DNA of 64,000 nt from Euryodendron excelsum (taxonomy: Eukaryota > Streptophyta > Magnoliopsida > Ericales > Pentaphylacaceae), in contig CM065397.1 in assembly GCA_033060915.1 (NCBI GenBank), positions 23,900,501 through 23,964,500 of the forward strand, read 5' to 3'. The translations under genes and the position numbers were made by a program. Below, piece after piece: positions 45,624 to 55,032 of the stretch; positions within the stretch are counted from its first letter, which is position 1; each line of letters opens with the position of its first letter. The notes under the pieces were generated by a model, which saw only the letters and a program-made list of their open reading frames with translations, was not told the origin of the DNA and made no database searches.

Positions 45624-48600
45624 TATGGTCCTTCTTAAGTTAAACAGGGTGTGTGACAAGACCCACCGTTCAATATCCTAGGACCAGTGTTGTTTTGGGG
45701 TGCGTTCGGGTTGTCAGGGACAAAATGGTCATTTTAACCGGAGTTAGCTGGAATGGGACCGGAATTGAACCAAATGGGGTGCGAAGGACGTCTAAGGCCT
45801 TAACACCATTTTGGAATGGTGGACTTACCGTTTTGAGGAACTTTGAGCTTTCTTAAAACGTGCCTGGAGGCCCAAGAGGCAAGTTTGGTCATTTTTCACC
45901 GAGTCAGACTAGCAGGCGCCGGTGTTAACCTAGGTGTTGGTTCCTGTCGCGCCCAAATTTTTCGCACTTGAGGAATACTCACACAAGCGGGAAAAATGTT
46001 GTACTCTCTCGTTAGAACTTACCCTTCTAAAAGAATGAGTGCGACTAGGTTTGAATTGAAAAATTGGTTTGAATAAAGGGCTTTTGAAAAAGATTCGAAG
46101 TCGCCACCTAACTTGATTAAGGTGAGTTAGGTCACCTAAAAACTAAGAGTAATCCGAAGACTACACTTAGAGTTTTTGGAAAAAGGTTTTTGAAAATATC
46201 TCCTCAAGAGAGGGTTTTAAAGAAAACAGGTTGTTTGGCAACCTTGGAAAAATAACTAAGCCCTTCTTGAAAATAAACTCCATTTTGGTCTTTGAAAACA
46301 GTGATCTAGGTTTGGAGGTTGGTTACGTGTAGGGAAGACGCACTAAGCTATCACCCTACCCCGCTCTTTTGGTACCTACATGTCAATCAACCCTAGATTC
46401 ACCTATAAGAGTCTTTAATTAACATGTGTTCAACCCTATTCACTTTGAAAAACAATGTTTAAAAACTAACATGATGCATGATATGCAAATGCAAGTTAAG
46501 AGAATTGAAAAATAGAAATTGATTTGAAAAGAAATTGATTTGATTTGAAAGTAGATTTGAAGAGATGGAATTGAAATTGGAAAGTTTGAAAATTTGGAAA
46601 TAAAAATTTGAGAATAGAAATTTTGGAATTTTGAAAATAGATTGGAGTTTGAGAATTGGAAAGATTTTGGGAAACCGCACCCATGAGGGTGGAATTGAAA
46701 GTTTGAAAAATATTGTGACCGCACCTATGAAGGTTGCCTACGTATCCCTTTGGGGGAATCAGGTCAGTCGTAGTTCGGACCGAAGTCCGATTGAAAATAG
46801 AAGGTTTGATTTGAAAAGAGATTGAATTGGAAGAAAGAAATTGAATTGAAAATTGGATTTGGTTTGAGATTAGAAGAGGAGATTGGAAATTAAAATTTTG
46901 GAAAAGATTGGACATGGATTTGAAAAGATAGATTTGGACTTGTTTTGGAAAAGAGAAGGTTTAAGAAAACCTAGACTTAGGAAAGAGAAGAGACTTAGGA
47001 AAGATTTGACTTGGCTTGGAAGATTTGGAAGGATTGGATTTTAGGAAATGTTTGAATTAGGAAAGCTTCAAGTTAGGAAAGTTTCGAATTTGGAAAGTGT
47101 CATTTTTGGAAAGTTTCGAATTGTGAATTAGGAAAGTTTTGGTTTAGGAAAGTTTCAACTTAGGAAAGTTTTGAATTAGGAAAGTTTTCAAATTAGGAGA
47201 GTTTCGAAATTAAGAAAATTTTGAAAAAGGGAAGTTTCGATTTTGGAAAGTTTTGAAAACAAGAAAATTTTGAAAATAAGAAAGTTTTGTTTTAGGAAAG
47301 GTTTTAAAAAGGAAAGTCTTCAGTTTAGGAAATGTTTGAATTAATAAAGTTTTGAATTTAAAAAAGTCTTAGATTTGGAAAGACTTGAAGTCTAAGAAAG
47401 TTTAAGAATTTAGAAAGATTTGAAATTTAGAAAGTTTAAGATTTAGAAAGTCTTAGAGTTTTAGAAAATCTTGAGATTAGGAAAGGGTTGAATTAGGAAA
47501 GATTTGAAAATTGAGTTTTAAAACTTAGGAAAGATTTTATGTTCAAATTTTGGAAACTTAAGATTTAGGAAAGTGGAGGATTAGAAAGGATTTGAATTAG
47601 GAAAGATTTGGATTTAGAAGGGATTGGATTTGGTTTCTAAAAGAAAAGATTTGATTTTGTTTCCAAAAAACGGAGGACGGGATCTAGTTTCCTAAACGGG
47701 GAGATTTGATTCGGTTTCCTAAAGGGAAGATAGGATTTGGCAAGGATTTAGAAAAGGAGATTCTAGAAACCCTAGATTTGGAAAATTATAGTTTTGGTAG
47801 AAAAGAGGTTTTGGAAATATGTACAGTTTGGATGTGAAAACAAGAGATTTTGGAAACCTAGGTTTGGGGCAAAGTTTGAAAACCATGTTTTTGGGAAGAA
47901 AATTTAGGGTTTCCTAATTGTGGGTTCTAGAGCTTGACTTGGGCTCTAAGGAAAGAGTTTTTGGGAAAACGCGTTTTTGGAAACGAAGGTTTTCTAGAAT
48001 GGAATCCTAGGGAGGAGTTTTTAGAGGGAAGAATTTGAAGATAGAGTTTTTGGAAAAAGATTTTCAAGAGAAGGAGTTTTGGAAAGTGTGTTTTTAGAAA
48101 CGTAGATTTTAGAAGGAAAATCCTAGAGAGAGTTTCTAGAAGGAAGATTTTTGGAAAGAGAGTTTTTTAGGAAAGTGAATTTAGGAAGTGTTTTTAGAAA
48201 GTGAATTTTGAGGAGAAAGAGTTTTTGGAGAGGAGTTGAAAAAGAGAGTTTTGAAAAATAGATTTGGATGGGAGTTTTTGAAAACAATTTTGAAGAGGAG
48301 AGTTTTAGGAAAGTATGTTGAAAAAGAGATTTTTAGGAAGAGGGATTTTTGAGGAGAGAGTTTTTGGAAAGTATGAAAACGTCTCACTTTCCTAAAGCGA
48401 TTCTAGCCATAAAAAGGCTAGAACCACTTTAAGAAAGTGGTTTTGGAAAACAATAAGATTTGAAAATATAGACCAAAAAAATCACTTTTAATGTAACACT
48501 TTCCCAAAGCAACCCTAGCCATGGAAAGGCTAGAATCACCCTAGAATTGTGGTTTTGAAAATAAGTTTTTGAAAAAGAGATTTTGATGCAATTTTGAAAA

Positions 48601-48938
48601 CAAGTTTGAAAACGTTTTGAAAACAACTTTGAAAACGGTTTTTGGAAGATGCAAGACTATGATATGCACAATGCAATTTGGGGTCGTGAACATACAAGGT
48701 TAAGGCTTCACCACATAATCAAGGGGGCCGGACCCACGTGGTCTTTGGTTAGACTAGAAGAAAGCCCCCGACACGGTGACTCTCCAATAGCCCAATCCTA
48801 CACATGGACCAGGAATCCCCTTGTTTCAAGCATGTAAAGAAAGGGGGGAAAAGAGATGGGAGATTAAAATAGAGAAAACCCAAGTGGGTTGGAGAGAGAA
48901 GAGAGAGGGGGAAGTACAGAAAATTAAAGAGAAAGCTT

Positions 48939-48943
48939 ACCGT
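48939..48943 (-). promoter_or_regulatory. Candidate 5' splice site, family F copy 5
   Basis: The minus strand reads ACG then GTAAGC, with GT at 48940-48939, 323 bp after the TATA box; the intron-side bases match the donor consensus. Confidence 0.5.
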
Positions 48944-49263
48944 ATGTCTTCTTTATTTTACGTGCCGCGCTGTCTTCGATCTTCGGTCTTCGGTCTTTGT
49001 CTTGATCTTCACCTTCAGTCTTCAAGAATTGTCTTCAAGCTTTGGATGGCAGCTCTTCAAGTCTTTAAAGAGTGGTTGAAGGCTAGTGTATGAGTGTATG
49101 GGGGAGTGTATGAGTGTATAGGAGGCTAGGGTTTGTATATAGTGGCTAGGGTTTGGGAAAACCTAGGGAGGCTAGGGTTTTGGAGGTGCTCGAGCTCTGT
49201 ATATCGAAATATAGGATTTTTAGGTTAAGTTTGCAGACCCTCTTCACGTTGAATGAGGCTCTG

Positions 49264-49271
49264 TATTTATA
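49264..49271 (-). promoter_or_regulatory. TATA box of family F copy 5
   Basis: TATAAATACAGAGCCTCATT on the minus strand, nearly identical in context to copy 3. Confidence 0.75.
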
Positions 49272-49324
49272 GAAGTTGGAATACACTGGCGCCTGTTGTA
49301 GTGGCGTCAGGCCAAAATTCCTTC

Positions 49325-49385
49325 TGGCGCCACTAGGAGTGGCGCCAGGCCAAATATTGGCTTGGCGCCACTACTAGTGGCGCCA
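49325..49385. promoter_or_regulatory. Two 23-bp GGCGCC palindromes upstream of the TATA box, copy 5
   Basis: 49325-49347 and 49363-49385 each have arms TGGCGCCACT and AGTGGCGCCA with three-base centres, 15 bp apart, 54-114 bp upstream of the TATA box on the minus strand. Confidence 0.65.
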
Positions 49386-49744
49386 GCCAATTGGGAAACT
49401 ATTAAGGTCGGCAAGCAACGTATCTTTGACTAGATTTGGGCGCCTGTACTAGTGACTACCATGCAACTTTTAGCCTGGCTTCACTAGGAATGACTCCGGA
49501 AAGTCCAGGAATGATTTGAAGGAACCGAGAATGACCCGGAAGGCCGAAAAGGAGCAGGAACACTCAAAATAGTGTCCTGGAGGTATTTGACTTGAAAAAT
49601 TAAGATAAGGTGAGTTGGAAAGGTTGACTGGGCCTTTAGGGGTAAAACGGTCAATCGGACTGGAAAATTACCGGGACAGACTCGGACTGACCCAGAAGAA
49701 GACTTGGGATCTGGAAACATTATTTAGAATGTTCCCAGAGGTTG

Positions 49745-50215
49745 CCGGTTTGATTTCCAAAGCCGGTGTGGTCGGAAAAGGAGACCGGCCCACTAGGGGC
49801 AAAACGGTCATTTTATACCGGGTTTGCTGGAATTGACTCAGAATGGTTCGGAAAGGTAAAGGAAGGTTGAAAACACTATAAAAAGTATTCTCGGGTCATT
49901 ATCGGTTTGATACCCAGAGCCGGTGTGGTCGAAGAAGGAGACCGGCCCTCTAGGGGCAAAACGGTCATTTTGTACCGGGTTGGCCAGAACTGACTCGGAA
50001 TGATTCGAAAAGGTAAAGGAAGATTGAGAACACTATAAAAAGTATTCTTGGGTCATTACCGGTTTGATACCCAGAGCCGGTGTGGTTCCCGAGGCATTCG
50101 GATGCTTAGGGGCAAAATGGTCATCTTGACCGAAAAGTCTCGGAAAAGGTCCTAAGGGTAGTCTGGTCATTTTTCACCGAAGTGAGCTAACAGACATGGG
50201 TGTTGACCTGGGTCT
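49745..50215 (-). repeat. 157-bp U3 modules, copy 5
   Basis: CCGGTTTGAT, or TCGGTTTGAT, recurs at 49745, 49902 and 50059, exactly 157 bp apart. Each module holds CCGGTGTGGT, GGGGCAAAACGGTCATTTT and ACTATAAAAAGTATTC. The third is cut short and changed after GGTTCCCGAGG. Copy 7 has three similar modules from about 63110. Confidence 0.85.
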
Positions 50216-50217
50216 TG

Positions 50218-50560
50218 AGTGTTTTCGCCACTCTAACGGTGTGAGTATTTCCGTTACTCGGACGGGGTTGATGATTTGTGAGTATTTCCGCTACTCGGAC
50301 GGGGTGGATGATAACTCGGACGGGGTGGATGATTTGTGAGTATTTCCGCTACTCGGACGGGGTTGATTATTTTCACTACTCGGACGGGGTTGATGATTTG
50401 GGAGTATTTCCGCTACTCAGACGGGGTTGAGTATTTCCGCTACTCGGACGAGGTTGATGATTTGGGAGTATTTCCGCTACTCTAACGGGGTTGAGTATTT
50501 CCGCTACTCGGACGGGGTTGATGATTTGGGAGTATTTCCTCTACTCTAACGGTTTTGTGA
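50218..50560 (-). repeat. About 40-bp GAGTATTTCCGCTACTCGG array, copy 5
   Basis: Units of the form GAGTATTTCCGCTACTCGGA followed by CGGGGTTGATGATTTG repeat about nine times with deletions. A related array with ACGGTTTTGTGAG occupies 50822-50980, after the 81-bp units. Confidence 0.85.
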
Positions 50561-50578
50561 GTAGTTTTGCTACTTGGA

Positions 50579-50821
50579 CCGTCTCGAGGAATAAACTGTC
50601 TCGAGAGAGGGATTGGAAAGGGGTCTTACCGTCTCCAAAGAGACGTGCCTGGATTGGAACCGTCTCGAGGAATAAACTGTCTCGAGAGAGGGATTGGAAA
50701 GGGGTCTTACCGTCTCCGAAGAGACGTGCCTGGATTGGAACCGTCTCGAGGAATAAACTGTCTCGAGAGAGGGATTGGAAAGGGGTCTTACCGTCTTCGA
50801 GGAGACATGCTTGGATTTTGA
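50579..50821 (-). repeat. Three 81-bp tandem units, copy 5
   Basis: CCGTCTCGAGGAATAAACTG begins units at 50579, 50660 and 50741, each 81 bp and nearly identical. A fourth start at 50985 is followed by different sequence. Because 81 is a multiple of three, all frames stay open and give 27-residue repeated peptides on both strands; I read these as by-products. Confidence 0.9.
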
Positions 50822-51680
50822 GTGTTTCCACCACTCTAACGGTTTTGTGAGTACTTCCGCTACTTTAACGGTTTTGTGAGTACTTCCGCTACTCTAACGG
50901 TTTTCTGAGTATTTCCACTACTCTAACGGTTTTGTGAGTATTTCCGCTACTCTAACGGTTTTGTGAGTAGTTTTGCTACTCAAACCGTCTCGAGGAATAA
51001 ACTGTCTCGAGAGAGGGATTGGAATTGGAATTGAAATAAGAAAGGACAATGCCCCTAAGGGCATTTTGGTTATTTTGCCTCTATTTGGGCCTGACAGGCC
51101 CGCAAAGCGATGGAAAGTCAGAATTTGGACCTAGAGAAATGGTTTCAATTGAAATATGACCACAATGACGTGAAAACAAGTCTGGACGGAGTGTAGACTG
51201 CCGAGCGGTCAAAAATGGGGTGCTTACAGTTCCCTAGACCACCCGATCTAGGAAAGTTACGTGTGCAGTGTTGGTCTCTGAGACCGTCTAGTCTCAGAGA
51301 GCTACCTGTAGGGTGGTGTTGATTTTTTAGAACACCTAGCCTTAGAAAACTACTTATGAGGGTGGTGTTGGTCTCCGAGAATGCCTAGTCTCAGAGAACT
51401 ACCGATTGACAGACATTATACATTAGCGAGATAGCAGGCGCCAGAAGTGAACCGTCTGGAATTTGATAAGGTGTTGGTCCCTGAGATTGCCCATCTCGAG
51501 AAGCTACCCAGATGGTGTTGGTTCCCGAGACTGCCCAGTCTCGAAAAGCTGCTTGGAGTGATTTTTATGACTTCAGTTGGGCTTTGTGGGCCCGAGAAGT
51601 GACTAATTGACTGGAATGAAGTTCGAAAGGCCCGTCTTGGGTTGCATGTGTTGTGATATTTGAAAATTGGGGTGCTTACA

Positions 51681-52611
51681 CATGTAATACTACAATTACC
51701 CGGGATTGTTCTGCCTGTGGTTCCTTCTATGGGACACCATCCTATTTATTTTGCTCTGCCTCATGCTTAGTCTTTTTTCGATCGATATACTGGTCAAAAT
51801 GGCCAGCTTTCGCCAATAAATGGTATGGACGTGAACTTTCCATCATAAGGTGTAAACTTTGGTGTCGTGAACTTTCTTGGAGGTCGACAGGCCTTAATCT
51901 CTTCTATAAATGGTGTGGACGAGATCTAATCAAGGGCGCTTCTGGCTATATCATGAGATGTTTGTCCCTTACGGTGCTTGTCGTTGTTGTCTAGCCACTC
52001 ATTCAACCATCAATCCCAATCTTGTTATTCTGGTTTGGCTCTTGTTGTTTCTCTTTGCAGAGTTTGATTCTTTCTATGATGTCGATCTACTTGGCTGTCC
52101 TTATACTGTCAAGTGCTAGAGATATGACTTGTAGTAACATGTGTGTCAAGAGGGCTCGTACTTCTAAAATTCATCCTCCTACTTCTATGCCGATCCGGAG
52201 ATCTGTCAAAAACTCGCCTATCTCTTTTGGCAATTGTCCATCTCATAGCTTCAAGCTGAGACTTGAGGTGGGCTATCTCTTCATCCCATTATCGAAGTTC
52301 CTGCTCTGCATCTCGAGGTGATAAATTATGGGAAGACGCCTATTGGAGGGTGAGGGATTCAAGTTCCTGCGATAACTTCTTCGTCAGTTCGGATTTCTGA
52401 CGTACTGGGGAGCCCGTCGTAGTTCCTCTTGTCTCCCCTACTGATTATCATTAGGGACTCATATCTTCGATCTTATCTTCCATCTATCATGACTTTAAGC
52501 CACTCCCCCTCGACGGTCTGACAGATAAATTCCCTCGTTACTAGGAACATCTTGGTTGTCTTCGCTGCTGGTGGGCTCAACTCCTTCTCTGAGAAAGCTA
52601 ATTTTCATCAT
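51681..52611 (-). pseudogene. E2 gag remnant
   Basis: From an ATG pair at 52611 the frame reads MMKISFLREG, stops near 52495, then continues with SQELESLTLQ, RDAEQELR and, in another frame, DIARSALD, STPFIEEIKACRPPRKF and KFTPYDGK (about 51990-51850). The last block is typical of the middle of Tat-lineage Gag. Most of the downstream Gag (capsid core and zinc knuckle) is missing: only about 200 bp remain before the insertion at 51680 and about 70 bp after it. The gene is therefore internally deleted as well as broken. Confidence 0.65.
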
Positions 52612-52621
52612 TGTGTAGACC

Positions 52622-52641
52622 TTCTCACAAATGGCACTAAT
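52622..52641 (-). other. E2 primer-binding site, decayed
   Basis: Directly inside the 5' LTR the minus strand reads ATTAGTGCCATTTGTGAGAA. It resembles the ATTGGCGCCGT...GGGAA type leader common in Tat/Athila-like elements, with transitions at several G positions. The tRNA assignment (Asp) is an inference. Confidence 0.5.
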
Positions 52642-53162
52642 TGTAAATGTGATTTTTAGGAAGGCCTGGTAAAATGTGTGAACCAAAATTAACGAGCACG
52701 AACTATCTATAAGAGAATAAGACAATGATAATACATTGACCCCTTTTGGGCGGAAAGCACTTCGATAATTAAGTTAGCAAGCTTAATCACAATGAATCGA
52801 ATAAAATATGAAAAACTAGAACTTAAGTGAACATACCTTGCCCTGTTAGTGAATGGGGTATTTATAGTTTTTGGAATGCATGTTCCCTTTGAGAATTAGA
52901 GTCACTTGCCTCCTAGGAATCTCCCTTTCTTAGTCGGTTTAACGTATTAAACTTATCCTTTATTTGTCCTAGTTCATTTAGGAATAGGATTTGTATTCTG
53001 GACCTGTTAGTCCTTATATCTTTTGAATTAGAAATCCCGTGCCAGCCCCTTTAGGTCCTAGCTTCTTATCGGGATGGGCCCGGCTTGCTAGATCGGCAGC
53101 CTTGCGCCGACCTCCCTAGGTTGGTCTTCTCGCTATCTTCGGCTTGGCTCTTATTAGGCCCA
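52642..53162 (-). mobile_element. E2 5' LTR
   Basis: This 521-bp LTR matches 27871-28382 in the same orientation. It ends at TTATTAGGCCCA, possibly extending to 53164. A minus-strand TATAAATA lies at 52859-52866. The two LTRs differ by many substitutions and small indels, so E2 inserted long ago. Confidence 0.9.
52859..52866 (-). promoter_or_regulatory. TATA box in E2 5' LTR
   Basis: TATAAATACCCC on the minus strand, conserved with 28084-28091; this would drive the E2 gag-pol transcript. Confidence 0.65.
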
Positions 53163-53164
53163 CT

Positions 53165-53287
53165 AAAAGTATGTGTGATTATGTGATATTATATGTACTT
53201 GTGTATGATATATCCTATTAAGTAATGCATATTCATGAGAATATTGCAATTATTTTAATAAATTGTTTGCATACATATAGTTGAAAA
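53165..53287 (+). other. E1 leader, continuing from 27870
   Basis: AT-rich non-coding sequence between the E2 insertion point and E1 gag. With 27773-27870 it gives a leader of about 220 bp from PBS to gag. Confidence 0.55.
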
Positions 53288-54160
53288 ATGGTGAAGGATA
53301 AAGCAGGGCCGTCTACGGAGCACATTGAAAGAATTAAGAGGGCTCTTGAGGGTTGATTCATATGGTGGAAGAAGTTCGACAGAACAACAACAATATTCAA
53401 AATAACCCACCAGTACCACCTGTACAAAGGGAATAAGGAAGGGCAGCAACTGTTAAACAGTTTTAGCAACTGAAAACCTGCATCCTTTAAAAGGAGGCCA
53501 AATCTTATGATAACTGAAGCATAGATTTTGGAAATCGAAAAGATTTTCAAAGTCTTACCTTGCACCGATGAACAGAAATTCAATTTTGCTAAATGTACAT
53601 TCCAAGGTGAGGCACGAAGATGGTGGCTAACAGAGGAGGCAAAAGAACCTCGAATGACATGGGAGCGGTTTCTTGCATTCTTCAATGAACAGTACTTCCC
53701 CGATTCGGTTGAGGATAGAAAGACCACAGAGTTCTTAACATTAAATTAAGGCAATATGACTATAGCAGAATATGAAGCAAAATTTGTTCAATTGTCAAGA
53801 TTTGCTCCACATACGTGGAAGCGGTGGAACGAGCCAAGATTGCTGAAACTGCAAATGAAGAGATGATAAAAAGTATAGACAAATTTCAAAAGAGACAAAG
53901 CAATAATCAAAAGCAAAACTTGAATTCCACAAGACATAACATGAGAATAACAAGTGTGAGTTCTAATCTACAAGGAGGTGGAATAAGCTAAATAAGCTGA
54001 GGAAATAGTGACATTCCTCAATGTTCTACATGTTATAAATGGCATAAGGGTCATTTGTGACATCAAGTGAAGAATTATCCAAAAGCTTCAAAAGGTTCAG
54101 CACCAAGTATTTCAACTTCAGCATCTGTCCAAAAACCTACATCAAGTAAAAAAGAAGAAC
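53288..54160 (+). pseudogene. E1 gag remnant
   Basis: An ATG at 53288 opens MVKDKAGPSTEHIERIKRAL, with a stop soon after. The gag core is well kept in 53528-53749: FKVLPCTDEQKFNFAKCTF, RRWWLTEEAKEPRMTWERFL and FFNEQYFPDSVEDRK, then MTIAEYEAKFVQLSRFAPH. A zinc-knuckle remnant near 54025-54070 reads CSTCYKWHKGHL with the last Cys lost to a stop. Several stops and frame changes make it a pseudogene. Its organisation is that of plant chromovirus Gag. Confidence 0.8.
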
Positions 54161-54162
54161 CA

Positions 54163-55032
54163 AAAAGGTAAGGTCGAGCATCTGCAATTATTCCAGGAGA
54201 TACCCCAGCCACCGACTCTGTAGTGTTAGGTATACTTTCAACTTGTGGTCATCATGCCCATATCCTTATTAATTCTAGTTCCACTCATTCGTTTGTCTCT
54301 TATCTCTTTACACATAATTTGCATAAACTTCTTGAACCATTAGACTATATCCTATATGTGTCTTTACCGTCCGAAGACTCTACGAATTGTGATATGCTAT
54401 ATAGATCTTCTGATGTTTATGTAGAAAATGTGTCATTGATGGTTGATCTTATACCGCTTGGCATGCATGGTTTTCTTGTCATACTAGGAATGGATTGGTT
54501 AACTTCTTATAATGCTACCATAAACTGTGTACTTAAGAAAGTCTTATTCTATACTCCCAATCATCCTAGTCTTATATTTAGGGGAGTTAGTGTGGTACCT
54601 CCTCCATATCTTATCTCTTTTATGCAAGCACGAAGTTTGCTTAAGAAGGGAAATCGTAGTTTCACATATAGTGTCATTGATACCCAAGTTTCCTCTCAAT
54701 CTTTGGAAGACATTTTAATTGTTAGAGACTTTTTTGACATATTTTCTGAAGAGTTGCCAGGCATATTAGTGAATCGAGAAATTGAGTTTACTATTGCAGT
54801 TGATCCAGATACACAACCTATCTCCAAAACTCCTTACCGCATATCTCCACTTGAATTGAAAGAGTTGAAAACACAACTTCAAGACTTGTCATACAAAGGC
54901 TTTATTCGTCCTACTGTTTCACCATGGCCGCTCCTATTCTATTTGTGAAAAAAAATGATGGAACTATGAGATTTTGCATTAATTATCGGGAGTTGAATAA
55001 CTTGACTATCAAGAACAGATATCCATTATCAA
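54163..55032 (+). pseudogene. E1 protease and first part of RT, cut by copy 6
   Basis: The 241-codon frame (54223-54948) contains the protease active-site region as LINSSSTHSF, where Asp-Ser-Gly is expected, so the catalytic Asp (now Asn) and Gly are lost; then FLVILGMDWL, and the start of RT with [13 protein letters not shown] and [11 protein letters not shown] one-base loss near 54925 shifts the frame, after which [20 protein letters not shown] and IKNRYPLS follow. At 55032 RT is cut by the family F copy 6; the rest of E1 Pol would lie beyond the window. Confidence 0.85.

Larger units (their letters stand above)
45945..51228 (-). mobile_element. Family F solo LTR, copy 5 (5284 bp, TSD GTTCC)
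   Basis: The unit begins TGTCGCGCCCAAATTTTTC and ends GGGGTGCTTACA, flanked by GTTCC at 45940-45944 and 51229-51233. Read on the minus strand it has the family plan, but the region upstream of the TATA box is expanded to about 1.95 kb by 157-bp modules, a stretch of about 40-bp repeats and three 81-bp units. It is inserted in copy 4 of the same family, in the same orientation. No coding region, PBS or polypurine tract is present. Confidence 0.95.
39739..51680 (-). mobile_element. Family F solo LTR, copy 4, split by two insertions
   Basis: The copy begins TGTCGCGCCCCAG (the minus-strand end) at 39739 and finishes GGGGTGCTTACA at 51680. TATGT (39734-39738) and CATGT (51681-51685) flank it, differing at one base. 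Removing 43614-45623 and 45945-51228 with their duplications leaves about 4.6 kb, in the family range. Sequence is continuous across the second insertion: GGTGTTGG plus GTTCC joins to CTAGACCACC, paralleling 51517-51545. It is the most divergent copy and has a telomere-like array and a different pre-TATA hairpin. It sits in E2 between gag and protease. Confidence 0.85.
27871..53164 (-). mobile_element. E2: Tat-type Ty3/gypsy element with nested insertions
   Basis: A minus-strand element with matching LTRs of about 0.5 kb at both ends, PBS inside the right LTR, gag, protease, RT, RNase H, a second RNase H, integrase, a tandem-repeat 3' region, an antisense gene and a polypurine tract inside the left LTR. 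Removing the two family F insertions leaves about 9.3 kb, a usual size for Tat elements. It lies inside E1, between the PBS and gag. Target duplications are unclear: GAAAG (27866-27870) and AAAAG (53165-53169) match at four of five if the right end is placed at 53164. Confidence 0.85.

Noticed and set aside
46440..46915. Overlapping Phe/Ser/Asn-rich reading frames, and similar ones at 1503, 31946 and 55640
   Set aside because: They fall in the AT/TC-rich degenerate part of family F LTRs, appear at equivalent places in several frames, and match no domain.
50579..50821. Direct repeats resembling a CRISPR array or a repeat-protein gene
   Set aside because: Units are contiguous 81-bp copies without unique spacers and lie inside a plant LTR; peptides are open on both strands simply because 81 is a multiple of three.
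27866..53169. A perfect 5-bp target duplication for E2
   Set aside because: Only GAAAG against AAAAG could be proposed, and only if the LTR end is moved by two bases; given the age it is reported as unclear.
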